Shown here piece after piece: positions 24,057 to 31,314 of a stretch of 32,496 nucleotides of DNA. Made by a program: the position numbers and the translations under genes. A model generated the notes under the pieces. The model worked only from the letters and a program-made list of their open reading frames with translations. It made no database searches and had not been told where the DNA came from. Source of the DNA: Prevotella sp. (GTDB lineage Bacteria > Bacteroidota > Bacteroidia > Bacteroidales > Bacteroidaceae); NCBI GenBank assembly GCA_017395215.1, contig JAFPVW010000014.1, forward strand, positions 1 to 32,496, given 5' to 3'. Positions within the stretch are counted from its first letter, which is position 1; each line of letters begins with the position of its first letter.

Positions 24057-27000
24057 GTGAACGTCAAGACATTCATAGACAGGCCGATATTGTCCGGTGT
24101 GATAAGTGTGCTGATGGTGCTGGTAGGCATCATCGGACTGAGTCAGCTCGCCCTGGAGCAGTTCCCGGAGATAGCGCCGCCGACGGTGCGCATCATGGCC
24201 AGCTATACCGGCGCCAATGCCGAGACGGTGCAGAAGAGCGTCATCGTGCCACTCGAGGAGGCCATCAACGGCGTCGAGGGCATGATGTATATGACGTCCT
24301 CAGCCTCAAACAACGGCACAGCCTCCATCGGCATCTTCTTCCGGCAGGGCACCGACCCCGACATGGCGATGGTCAACGTGCAGAACCGCGCCGCCACCGT
24401 CCAGGGCCGCCTGCCGAGCGACGTGGTGAAGAGCGGACTGACGGTGCGCAAGCGCCAGACGTCGAACATCAAGCAGCTCAGCGTCTACAGTCCCGACTCG
24501 ACCTTCGACCGCTCGTTCCTGGCCAACTATACGAAGATTAACATCGAGCCGCGCCTGAGCCGCATACCCGGCGTCGGCGAGGTGAACGTCATGGGTGCCG
24601 ACTACTCCATGCGCATCTGGCTCGACCCGCTGAAGATGGCGCGCTACGGGCTGACCCCCGCCGACATCACCCAGGTGCTCAGCGAGCAGAACGTCGAGGT
24701 GGCCACGGGCACCCTCGGTGCCGAGAGCCAGAACACGTTCCAGTATGTGCTGAAGTACCGCGGCCGCTACGAGGACGAGGAGGGCTACCGAAACCTCGTC
24801 GTCCGCTCACTGCCCGACGGCAACGTGCTGCGCATCGGCGACATCGCCCGCGTGGAACTCGGCTCACAGAACTATAACATCATCGGCGAGACCAACGGCC
24901 GCCCGGGCGTGAACATCAGCATCAACCAGGTGGCAGGCTCAAATGCCAACGAGATTATCAAGCAGATTGACCGCGAGGTGGAGGACATCCGCCAGTCGCT
25001 GCCGCCGGGCGTCGTCATCGAGGACATTGAGTCGAAGAAGGACTTCCTCGACGCCTCCATTGCCAGCGTTCTCGAGACCTTGGCAGAGGCCCTCCTGCTG
25101 GTCATCCTCGTGGTGTTCGTCTTCCTGCAGAGCTGGCGCGCCACCATCATCCCCGCCATAGCCATCGTCGTCTCGCTCGTGGCCACGCTGGCCGTCATCT
25201 ATGCCATCGGCTTCTCGCTCAACATGCTGACGCTCTTCGCCCTCGTGCTCGTCATCGGTACCGTCGTCGACGACGCCATCGTCGTGGTCGAGGCCGTAGA
25301 AGCAAAGACCCACCCCCAGCCCCTCCCTATAGGGAGGGGAGTAGATACCTCTTTCGATAAAATGACTGACAGTAAAAGTAACTACTCCCCTCCCTTACAG
25401 GGAGGGGTCGGGGGAGGGTCTGCGGGGCTGGTTGCCGCCGCCATGCACAACATCACGTCGGCCCTCGTCACGACGACCCTCGTCTTCATGGCCGTCTTCG
25501 TGCCCGTCTGCTTCATCGGTGGCGTCACCGGCACGTTCTACACCCAGTTCGGCCTGACGATGGCCATCGCCGTCGGCATCTCGCTCTTCAACGCCCTGAC
25601 GCTCTCGCCGGCGCTCTGCGCGCTGATTATGAAGCCGGGGAATGGGGATAATGGGCAAAGTGGGCAGAATGGGCATTCCGGTTTCGCTGCTAAATTCAAC
25701 GCCGGCTTCGCGGCCCTTGTCAGCCACTACAAGCATTCGGTGACGTCGACGCTGCACCACCCCCGCCTGGCCGTTGTTGCCGTCGTGGCGGCCATCGCCC
25801 TTTTGGGCTGGTTGATGCGCACGACGAAGACCGGTCTCGTGCCCAACGAGGACATGGGCACCGTCTTCATCAATGTCCAGGCCTCGCCGGGCAGCAGCCT
25901 GCAGCAGACCTACCATATATTAAAAGAGGTGGAGGAGCGCATCAAGGACCTGCCGCAGCTGCGCATCTACTCGCTCATCGCCGGCAACAGCAACAACTTC
26001 GAGCAGTCGTCGTCGAACGGCAACTTCACCCTCAAGCTCAAGAAGTGGGACGAGCGCACCGCCAAGGGCGACGACGTGCAGAGCGTCGTCGACGAAATCT
26101 ACCGCCGCACCGCCGACATTGCCAACGCCAAGATACAGGTGAACACGCAGAACATGCTGCCGGGCTTCGGCCGACTGAACGGCTTCGAGCTGCACGTGCA
26201 GGACAAGCACGGCGGCACCATCGACGAGCTGCTCGCCCAGACCAACCGCCTCATAGCCGCGCTGAACGAGCGCCCCGAGATCAGCCGCGCCTTCACCAAC
26301 TTCTCGCTGAAGTACCCGCAGTACCGCGTCGAGGTCGACGCCGCCCTCTGCAAGCGGCGCGGCGTGTCGCCCAGCGACGTGCTCGCGGCCCTCAGCGGCT
26401 ACATCGGCGGCTCCTACGCCTCCAACTTCGTGCGCTTCACCAAGCTCTACCGAGTCATGGTGCAGGCCTCGCCCGAGTACCGTCTCGACACGGAGTCGCT
26501 CAACAACATCTTCGTGCGCAACGCCCAGGGCGAGATGTCGCCCGTCGGCCAGTACCTGCGGCTGACGCGCATCTACGGCTCCGAGACGCTCTCGCGCTTC
26601 AACCTCTTCCCCTCCATCCAGGTGGGCGGAACGGCCGAGGCAGGCTACAGCAGCGGACAGGCACTCGACGCTATCCGCGAGACGGCTGCCGAGGTGCTGC
26701 CCGAGGGCTACGGCTACGAGTTCGGCGGCATGGCCCGCGAGGAGGCCTCGGCCCAGAACACCACTGCCCTGGTCTTCGTCGTCTGCATCGTCTTCATCTA
26801 CCTCATCCTCTGTGCCCTCTACGAGAGCCTGTTCATACCGCTGGCCGTCATCCTGAGCGTGCCCTTCGGACTGGCCGGCTCGTTCCTCTTCGCCCAGTTG
26901 TGGGGACTTGAGAACAACATCTACATGCAGACGGGACTCATCATGCTTATCGGACTGCTGTCGAAGACGGCCATCCTGCTCACGGAGTACGCCTCCGAGC

Positions 27001-27269
27001 GCCGCCGTCAGGGCATGAGCATCGTCGCCGCAGCCCTCGATGCCGCAGCCGTCCGACTGCGTCCCATCCTGATGACCTCGCTGACGATGGTCTTCGGTCT
27101 GCTGCCCCTGGCCCTGGCCACGGGCGTGGGTGCCAACGGCAACCGCTCGCTCGGCGTGGGCGTCATCGGCGGTATGCTCATCGGCACCGTAGCCCTGCTG
27201 TTCATCGTCCCTGCGCTGTTCGTCATCTTCCAGACCATTGAGGAGCGTGTGTTCCACAGGCGTCAGTGA
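24057..27269 (+). CDS. RND (AcrB/HAE1-like) multidrug efflux transporter with loop insertion
   Basis: A 1070-residue inner-membrane proton-drug antiporter. The GTG at 24057 (MNVKTFIDRPILSGVIS once initiated) is chosen: it follows the adaptor stop by 7 nt and yields the conserved N-terminus, whereas the ATG at 23982 would overlap the adaptor by 68 nt and add repeat-derived residues. RND landmarks are QFPEIAPPTV, the TM4 proton-relay GTVVDDAIVVVEAVEAK (Asp405, Asp406), PVCFIGGVTGTFYTQF, the second-half NTTALVFVVCIVFIYLILCALYES and GLENNIYMQTGLIMLIGLLSKTAILL. About 38 residues (417-455) in the cytoplasmic loop after TM4 come from a paired palindromic element, and a Gly/Asn/Gln tract near residue 530 comes from an AATGGGCA word repeat. 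Catalytic Asp residues and downstream helices are intact, so it is probably functional. No channel gene follows. Confidence 0.93.
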   Translation: MNVKTFIDRPILSGVISVLMVLVGIIGLSQLALEQFPEIAPPTVRIMASYTGANAETVQKSVIVPLEEAINGVEGMMYMTSSASNNGTASIGIFFRQGTDPDMAMVNVQNRAATVQGRLPSDVVKSGLTVRKRQTSNIKQLSVYSPDSTFDRSFLANYTKINIEPRLSRIPGVGEVNVMGADYSMRIWLDPLKMARYGLTPADITQVLSEQNVEVATGTLGAESQNTFQYVLKYRGRYEDEEGYRNLVVRSLPDGNVLRIGDIARVELGSQNYNIIGETNGRPGVNISINQVAGSNANEIIKQIDREVEDIRQSLPPGVVIEDIESKKDFLDASIASVLETLAEALLLVILVVFVFLQSWRATIIPAIAIVVSLVATLAVIYAIGFSLNMLTLFALVLVIGTVVDDAIVVVEAVEAKTHPQPLPIGRGVDTSFDKMTDSKSNYSPPLQGGVGGGSAGLVAAAMHNITSALVTTTLVFMAVFVPVCFIGGVTGTFYTQFGLTMAIAVGISLFNALTLSPALCALIMKPGNGDNGQSGQNGHSGFAAKFNAGFAALVSHYKHSVTSTLHHPRLAVVAVVAAIALLGWLMRTTKTGLVPNEDMGTVFINVQASPGSSLQQTYHILKEVEERIKDLPQLRIYSLIAGNSNNFEQSSSNGNFTLKLKKWDERTAKGDDVQSVVDEIYRRTADIANAKIQVNTQNMLPGFGRLNGFELHVQDKHGGTIDELLAQTNRLIAALNERPEISRAFTNFSLKYPQYRVEVDAALCKRRGVSPSDVLAALSGYIGGSYASNFVRFTKLYRVMVQASPEYRLDTESLNNIFVRNAQGEMSPVGQYLRLTRIYGSETLSRFNLFPSIQVGGTAEAGYSSGQALDAIRETAAEVLPEGYGYEFGGMAREEASAQNTTALVFVVCIVFIYLILCALYESLFIPLAVILSVPFGLAGSFLFAQLWGLENNIYMQTGLIMLIGLLSKTAILLTEYASERRRQGMSIVAAALDAAAVRLRPILMTSLTMVFGLLPLALATGVGANGNRSLGVGVIGGMLIGTVALLFIVPALFVIFQTIEERVFHRRQ
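25306..25421. repeat. GC-rich palindromic element, inverted pair of units (copy D)
   Basis: The left unit 25306-25344 starts AGACCCACCCCCAGC and ends GAGGGGAGTAG. The right unit 25382-25421 is its near-exact reverse complement, and 37 nt of unrelated sequence separate them. Each unit is itself a small hairpin (CCCCTCCC-tata-GGGAGGGG). The 116 nt are read through in frame as part of the RND cytoplasmic loop, giving PQPLPIGRGVDT and SPPLQGGVGGGS. Confidence 0.85.
25641..25679. repeat. AATGGGCA word repeat inside the RND gene
   Basis: A degenerate tandem of AATGGG(G/C)A and AGTGGGCA words, encoding GNGDNGQSGQNGHSG in the loop between the first-half transmembrane bundle and the second half. Loops at this point vary in length in RND pumps, so the expansion is probably neutral. 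Confidence 0.55.
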
Positions 27270-27311
27270 AATTGACATAAATCAATATCGCGGTCATAAA
27301 TTGCAGTGCTT

Positions 27312-27343
27312 AAATCAGAAATCGAGGGCTGATTTCTCTTTTT
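27312..27343 (+). terminator. Possible weak terminator after the RND gene
   Basis: AAATCAG (27312-27318) can pair with CTGATTT (27329-27335), followed by CTCTTTTT. The stem is short and the region runs into the rhaD promoter, so readthrough is possible. Confidence 0.45.
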
Positions 27344-27348
27344 AGCCG

Positions 27349-27356
27349 TACCTTTG
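27349..27356 (+). promoter_or_regulatory. rhaD promoter -7 element
   Basis: TACCTTTG, matching TAnnTTTG, 14 nt before the ATG at 27371. A short leader of about 10 nt is expected. No TTG at -33 was found. Confidence 0.65.
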
Positions 27357-27370
27357 CAGCCGTAAATTTA

Positions 27371-28195
27371 ATGCTTAAGAAACAGATGAAAAGTATACTG
27401 GAAGGACGCCCCGCCCTGAAGGCGGAGATTGAGAAAGTGGCCGAAGTTGCAGGCTACCTGTGGCAGAACGGCTGGGCCGAGCGCAACGGCGGCAATATCA
27501 CGGTGAACGTTACAGAATATGCAGACGACGAAATCCGCCAGCTGCCCGCCATCAGCGACGTCAAGCAGATTGGTGTGACGCTGCCGGCACTGAAGGGCTG
27601 CTATTTCTATTGTAAAGGTACGGGCAAGCGCATGCGCGACCTGGCCCGCTGGCCGATGCAGAACGGCTCTATCATCCGCATCCTCGACGACTGCGCATCG
27701 TATGTCATCATTGCCGACGAACCGGTAATGCCCACATCCGAGCTGCCCAGCCACCTGACCGTCCACGCCCGCCAGATTGAGACGGGCAGCGGATACAAGG
27801 CCACCGTCCACACCCACCCCATCGAACTGGTGGCCATGAGCCACAACCGCGAGTTCCTCGGCAAGGACGTGCTGACGCGCATCCTCTGGTCGATGATTCC
27901 CGAGACGAAGGCCTTCTGTCCGCTGGGCCTCGGCATCGTGCCCTACACGCTGCCCGGCAGCAACGAGCTGGCCGACGCCACCTTGAAGGAGCTCGAAGAC
28001 TACGATGTGGTGATGTGGGAGAAGCATGGCGTCTTTGCCAAGGGTAAGGACGTGATGGATGCCTTCGACCAGATTGACGTGCTGTCGAAGTCGGCCAAGA
28101 TATACATCAACTCCCGCTGCATGGGCTTCGAGCCCGAAGGCATGAGCGACGAGCAGATGAAGGAAATGACCGTGGCGTTCAACCTGCCGCGTTAA
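27371..28195 (+). CDS. rhaD: Rhamnulose-1-phosphate aldolase
   Basis: A class II zinc aldolase that splits L-rhamnulose-1-phosphate into dihydroxyacetone phosphate and L-lactaldehyde. The 274 residues equal the length of the E. coli enzyme. Landmarks are GWAERNGGNITV near residue 35, the substrate loop YCKGTGKRM near 79, PTSELPSHLTVHARQIE with its conserved Glu near 119, the zinc-binding HTHPIEL near 143 and WEKHGVFAKG near 215. An in-frame ATG at 27386 is an alternative start. The gene stands alone with its own promoter and terminator; the usual rhamnose partners (kinase, isomerase) are not in the window. It may use rhamnose from pectin or host glycans. Confidence 0.93.
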   Translation: MLKKQMKSILEGRPALKAEIEKVAEVAGYLWQNGWAERNGGNITVNVTEYADDEIRQLPAISDVKQIGVTLPALKGCYFYCKGTGKRMRDLARWPMQNGSIIRILDDCASYVIIADEPVMPTSELPSHLTVHARQIETGSGYKATVHTHPIELVAMSHNREFLGKDVLTRILWSMIPETKAFCPLGLGIVPYTLPGSNELADATLKELEDYDVVMWEKHGVFAKGKDVMDAFDQIDVLSKSAKIYINSRCMGFEPEGMSDEQMKEMTVAFNLPR

Positions 28196-28244
28196 GACGA
28201 ACACATTAAAAACAACTACTGACTAATATTAGAAACAAATCAAG

Positions 28245-28279
28245 AGTCCCCCATGCTGTGAAGCACTGGGGGCTTTTTT
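28245..28279 (+). terminator. rhaD terminator
   Basis: CCCCCA (28248-28253) pairs with TGGGGG (28267-28272), with an inner TGCT-GTGA-AGCA stem-loop and a following CTTTTTT. Strong hairpin, about 50 nt after the stop codon. Confidence 0.85.
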
Positions 28280-28391
28280 GTTTCACTAATTGTCATTCGC
28301 ACTTTTCATCCTACACTTCCTACACTCCCAACACCTAACCGCATATTCATACATTTGGCGAATGTTTATGCAATCGCTGTAAGGCGTCGCC

Positions 28392-28475
28392 AAAAGGCGG
28401 CGCCTTTTGCCCAAAACCCGGCGCTTTTCAGTCAAAACCCGGCGCCTTTTGGACAAAAAGTGCCGCGCTTTTCCG
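28392..28475. repeat. Four tandem 21-nt units with palindromic cores
   Basis: Units begin at 28392, 28413, 28434 and 28455, each AAAA followed by a G/C-rich core such as CCCGGCGCCTTTT. The first unit contains AAAAGGCG-G-CGCCTTTT, a near-perfect palindrome. Units 2 and 3 are nearly identical, and unit 4 is diverged. There are no unique spacers and no cas genes, so this is not a CRISPR array. Confidence 0.75.
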
Positions 28476-28505
28476 ATTGTATATTTATCCAGATATCAAG
28501 TGTCG

Positions 28506-28543
28506 GTTCAGGTGTCGGTTAATTTGGCAACCTGCACCTGAAC
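28506..28543 (-). terminator. Hairpin downstream of the minus-strand decayed locus
   Basis: GTTCAGGTG (28506-28514) pairs with CACCTGAAC (28535-28543), with an inner GGTT/AACC stem. It is well placed about 70 nt beyond the last minus-strand reading frame, but no T-run follows, so a terminator role is only possible. Confidence 0.4.
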
Positions 28544-28614
28544 ATGCACTGATTCACAGCAAGTTAAGCACAAGGTGTAGGAAGTGTCGGTTGTTTTTTC
28601 TTTTTCCTATCAAC

Positions 28615-28926
28615 TTATCGGGCAAGACGCAGGAAGTGAAGACCTGCTATGACCAGAAGCTCTATGATATAGGCTATGAGATAACTGTACCAGAGATAAA
28701 CGGGGGCATAGCGGGCCATCACCCACAAAACGGGGATGACGGTCAGCGAGAGTGCGAACGAGATGAACAGCGCCATGCTGTGGTGCTTGTAGAGCTTATA
28801 GACAATCATCATCACGTAGATGTAGCAGAACGGGATGAAGCTGAGGGCGAAGATGCGCAGGGCGTGAACGGTCTCGGCAGTGTACTCGAGTATTGCGCTG
28901 CAGGAGGTTGTTGATGGCGGAGGAGA
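28615..28926 (-). pseudogene. C-terminal remnant of a MATE-like membrane transporter
   Basis: The frame is open for 104 codons directly after the STAS stop (TAG) and ends at a TAA at 28615-28617. It has no start codon with a plausible ribosome site near its 5' end; the first Met codons lie at about 28815. The sequence ALRIFALSFIPFCYIYVMMIV, followed by two more hydrophobic helices, resembles the last three or four transmembrane segments of MATE-family exporters. A full member is about 440-470 residues, so more than three quarters is missing. A neighbouring frame in the first 50 nt reads SSAINNLLQ, possibly the scar of another deleted gene. Most likely a deletion fused the STAS gene end to the transporter tail. 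The family call is tentative. Confidence 0.6.
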
Positions 28927-29229
28927 CTACTCAAAGTCAAAAAGGTCGATGAATCCCGTCAGCTTGAACACGTTCTTGATATCGTCGTTCACGTTGCGCA
29001 GCGTCACCTTACTGCCGCCGGCCTTGGCACCTTTCAGGATGCCGAGCAGGATGCGCAGACCACTGGAGGCGATATACTCCAGTCCCTCGCACTCAATAAC
29101 AACGTCGCGCCCGTCGCTCTTATACAGCGGCAGCAGCGCCTTTTCCGCCTCTAAGGCAGCGGCGGTGTCCATTTCTCCTTCCAACGTGGCAATCAGCTTG
29201 CCGTTAAGTTCTTCAATTGTAGTCTTCAT
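28927..29229 (-). CDS. STAS-domain anti-anti-sigma factor-like protein
   Basis: A 100-residue single STAS domain of the SpoIIAA/RsbV type. These proteins are switched by phosphorylation of a Ser in the (D)SSGL loop by an RsbW-like kinase and restored by a PP2C phosphatase. Here the loop is EYIASSGLRILLGI at about residues 51-64, with Ser55/Ser56 as the candidate site. The rest fits the fold (GKLIATLEGEMDTAAA at the start, VTLRNVNDDIKNVFKLTGF near the end). The frame is intact, but the neighbouring phosphatase is broken and no kinase is in the window, so it may be an orphan. It overlaps the preceding damaged frame by 4 nt (ATGA). Confidence 0.88.
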   Translation of the reverse strand: MKTTIEELNGKLIATLEGEMDTAAALEAEKALLPLYKSDGRDVVIECEGLEYIASSGLRILLGILKGAKAGGSKVTLRNVNDDIKNVFKLTGFIDLFDFE

Positions 29230-30410
29230 AATGGTATAGTTAATTGTTTTGGATTGTCTTTTTCAGCGTGAGGATGTTCTTGCCGTCCACACGGTGCCAG
29301 CAACCCATAGATGTCGACATCGTCGCGTGTGACGCTGTTCTCCCGAGGCAGCATCTGTGTCTGTATCTCACTTGCTATGCGCAGTTCACTGCCTATCCGC
29401 TCCTGCTCCAGCGACTGCTTCATCAGCTTCTTCTCGTTGCGGGCAAAACTGTAAATCATGTACAGCAGAATGCCAAAGGCCAACAAAGAGAGCAGCAGCA
29501 GGCGGAGGCGCAGCTGCAGAAACGGACCGTAGACCTCGTCATCGTAGCACACAACGGCCAGCAGCCAGTGGGGCTTGCCTTTCAGATTAGCGTAGAAGAT
29601 TGTACCGTCGCGCTTGTCGGTGTCGAAGTATATCTTCGTAGTCCGTCCGTTGCTACTTTTCTCGCGGGCCACCGTACTGTCGTTGATAAGTCTGATGATG
29701 GCATCCGACTCCTCCATGCTGATACGGCTCTCGGAAGGGCGGATAATCGGCCGGCCGTCTTCAGTAAGCAGTATGACGAACGACGACGGATAGATGTGGC
29801 GGCGGTCGATGGTGTCTCTCAGCCAGTTCAATGCCACGTCGACACACACCACGCCGGCCAGTTCCCGACGCTTGTCATAAATAGGCTTGGTGTAGGAAAT
29901 GACCGATGTCTGCGCTCCCGCAGTGTCCTCGTAAGGATCTATCCACAAAGCATCGTTGGCAGCGATGGCCTGTTGGTAGAAAACGCTTGTCGTGTAGTCG
30001 TGGTCGGGGCCGCCTATCTGGCGCTTCACGATGCTGTCGCCACTCTTCTAGGCATACGGTTCGTACAGCCGGCCCTTGGCTGGGTAGTAATCGGGCACAA
30101 ATGCCAGTGCTCCACCCTGCAGGAAACGGCTGAGGTGAATCATGCGCCCGATGGACTGCGCCGCAGAGTCGGGATGCGTCAGGTTTTCGCAGATGTCCCA
30201 GACGTGGTTCTTCAGGTCGTCCTCGGCTGAGTTGAGCCTGCTCTTAATCAGAATGGCTTTCAGCGTCAGTTCGCTCTCAGCGCGCTTCTCCAGCTGCTCT
30301 TCCATCAGGATGTCCGTAGAGTAATATTGTGCTGCGGAAAGAATCTCCAACAGCACCGCTGCCAGCACGATGATTAGCAGTCCAGTACGTTTCCTCGGCC
30401 AATTCCTCAT
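29226..30410 (-). pseudogene. Cache-domain SpoIIE-type phosphatase, amber codon plus lost catalytic core
   Basis: The gene begins at 30410 (MRNWPRKRTGLLIIVLAAVLL, a membrane helix). An extracytoplasmic double-Cache sensor follows, then a second helix (LRLLLLSLLAFGILLYMIYSFA), then LEQERIGSELRIASEIQTQMLPRE and DIYGLLAP, the opening of a SpoIIE/PP2C phosphatase. Lesion 1: TAG at 30048-30050 inside the Cache region (YEPYA-stop-KSGDS), with the same frame open on both sides. Lesion 2: after GLLAP (near 29291) the metal-binding core is absent and the frame is wrong. In another frame the tail reads VDGKNILTLKKTIQNN and stops just before the STAS gene, which looks like the original C-terminus. About 200 codons are missing (estimate from family size). 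It should be inactive. Confidence 0.8.
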
Positions 30411-30429
30411 AAGGCCCAGTCAGCGTGGT

Positions 30430-31209
30430 CTACTTCCTTGAAATGATGCCAAGCTTCGTGGCGCGCAGGAACTCGATGATATGACGGATTTCCGGACCGT
30501 CGGGCACCTGCTCCACGATCTGGTTGACGGCGTCGAAGAGCGACGTACCGCCATTGAACACCAGCCGGTAGGCGTTGGCAATGTGCTTCAGCGTCTTCTC
30601 GTCGACCCCGTGCTGGCGGCCTACGGCGAAGTTCACGCCGCCGTAGGTGTTTCTCTTCGTAGCCACGATGTAGGGCGGAATGTCGCGCGAGAAGGTGGTG
30701 CCGGCCTGCACCATCGAGCCTTTGCCGACGCGCGTCTTGGCATTCTCGATGACCGAGCTCGAGAAGATGACGCTGTCCTCAATCTCGCAGTCGCCGGCAA
30801 TCTTCGTGCCGTAGCCGAAGACGCATTGGTTGCCGACCTTCGTGTCGTGCGAGATGTGGGCACCCTCCATCAGCACGTTCCCGTTGCCGATGACGGTCTG
30901 GCCGCCGGTGTGGGTGGCACGGTTGATGACGACGTTCTCGCGGAAGATGTTGCCGTCGCCAATGATGCACTCCGACCGTTCGCCGCGGAAATCGAAGTCC
31001 TGCGGCAGGGCGCCGATGACGCTTCCCTGGTGCACCTTGTTGAGCTTGCCCATGCGCGTACCGCTACAAATACTGACGAAGGGGAAGATGATGCAGCCAT
31101 CGCCTATCACCACGTCGTCCTCGATATACGCGAACGGGAATATCTTACAGTTGTCGCCGATTTTCGCCTTTGGCGATATCTCGGCTTTGGGGGATATTTC
31201 GCTTGCCAT
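30430..31209 (-). CDS. lpxA: LpxA-like acyl-ACP--UDP-GlcNAc O-acyltransferase
   Basis: A 259-residue left-handed beta-helix acyltransferase. LpxA adds a 3-hydroxyacyl chain to UDP-GlcNAc, the first step of lipid A synthesis. The hexapeptide repeats run from residue 10 to about 190. Conserved blocks are VHQGSVIGALPQDFDF, IFRENVVINRATHTGG, MEGAHISHDTKVG (His121 is the likely catalytic base) and SRDIPPYIV, with a helical C-terminus ending IIEFLRATKLGII. Bacteroidales usually carry another lpxA next to an lpxC-fabZ fusion gene, so this copy away from lpxC/lpxD may be a paralogue with a different acyl or sugar substrate (inference). It ends with TAG. It lies between the tolC-like gene and the damaged phosphatase. 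Confidence 0.88.
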   Translation of the reverse strand: MASEISPKAEISPKAKIGDNCKIFPFAYIEDDVVIGDGCIIFPFVSICSGTRMGKLNKVHQGSVIGALPQDFDFRGERSECIIGDGNIFRENVVINRATHTGGQTVIGNGNVLMEGAHISHDTKVGNQCVFGYGTKIAGDCEIEDSVIFSSSVIENAKTRVGKGSMVQAGTTFSRDIPPYIVATKRNTYGGVNFAVGRQHGVDEKTLKHIANAYRLVFNGGTSLFDAVNQIVEQVPDGPEIRHIIEFLRATKLGIISRK

Positions 31210-31214
31210 AGTTT

Positions 31215-31314
31215 AAGCCCCTCTCTTATCCCCCCGAGGGGGGAGGCCGCAACAGGGGCGAGGGCCTATGTGACTAATAAGCCTCCCCATCAGGGGGAGG
31301 TTGGAGGGGGCTTC
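31215..31314. repeat. GC-rich palindromic element, inverted pair of units (copy E)
   Basis: The left unit (31215-31247) starts AAGCCCCTC and contains CCCCCC-ga-GGGGGG. The right unit (31281-31314), read on the other strand, gives GAAGCCCCCTCCAACC and GGGGAGGC, matching the left half of copy A in GH3. It fills the whole spacer between the tolC-like stop and the lpxA start. The tolC stop codon (31313-31315) overlaps the element's edge, so the element may have supplied the stop. Confidence 0.8.

Larger units (their letters stand above)
28280..28614. other. Gene-free mosaic of short repeats between rhaD and the decayed locus
   Basis: No credible gene lies in this stretch. It contains a 13-nt inverted repeat ACACTTCCTACAC (28313-28325, complement at 28575-28587) whose arms bound the region, a four-unit 21-nt tandem array (28392-28475), and a hairpin (28506-28543). 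The phrase GTGTCGGTT occurs three times (near 28500, 28513 and 28585). The mix suggests accumulated repeat debris between two converging transcripts. Confidence 0.6.

Noticed and set aside
25920-27278. A 452-codon open frame on the minus strand opposite the RND gene
   Set aside because: It is the antisense shadow of a well-conserved RND transporter in GC-rich DNA; its translation is low-complexity (His/Asp/Gln/Val-rich) with no recognisable domain.
28392-28475. Possible CRISPR array
   Set aside because: Units are directly adjacent 21-mers with no unique spacers, the repeat is palindromic throughout, and no cas genes are in the window.
28477-28914. Plus-strand open frame of 145 codons
   Set aside because: It is antisense to the transporter remnant and starts within repeat-rich spacer; its sequence shows no domain or secretion signal, whereas the minus strand shows clear transmembrane helices.
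2955-30050. Genome-wide reassignment of TAG to an amino acid
   Set aside because: queA, susC and lpxA end at expected family lengths with TAG, so the codon terminates translation in normal genes here.
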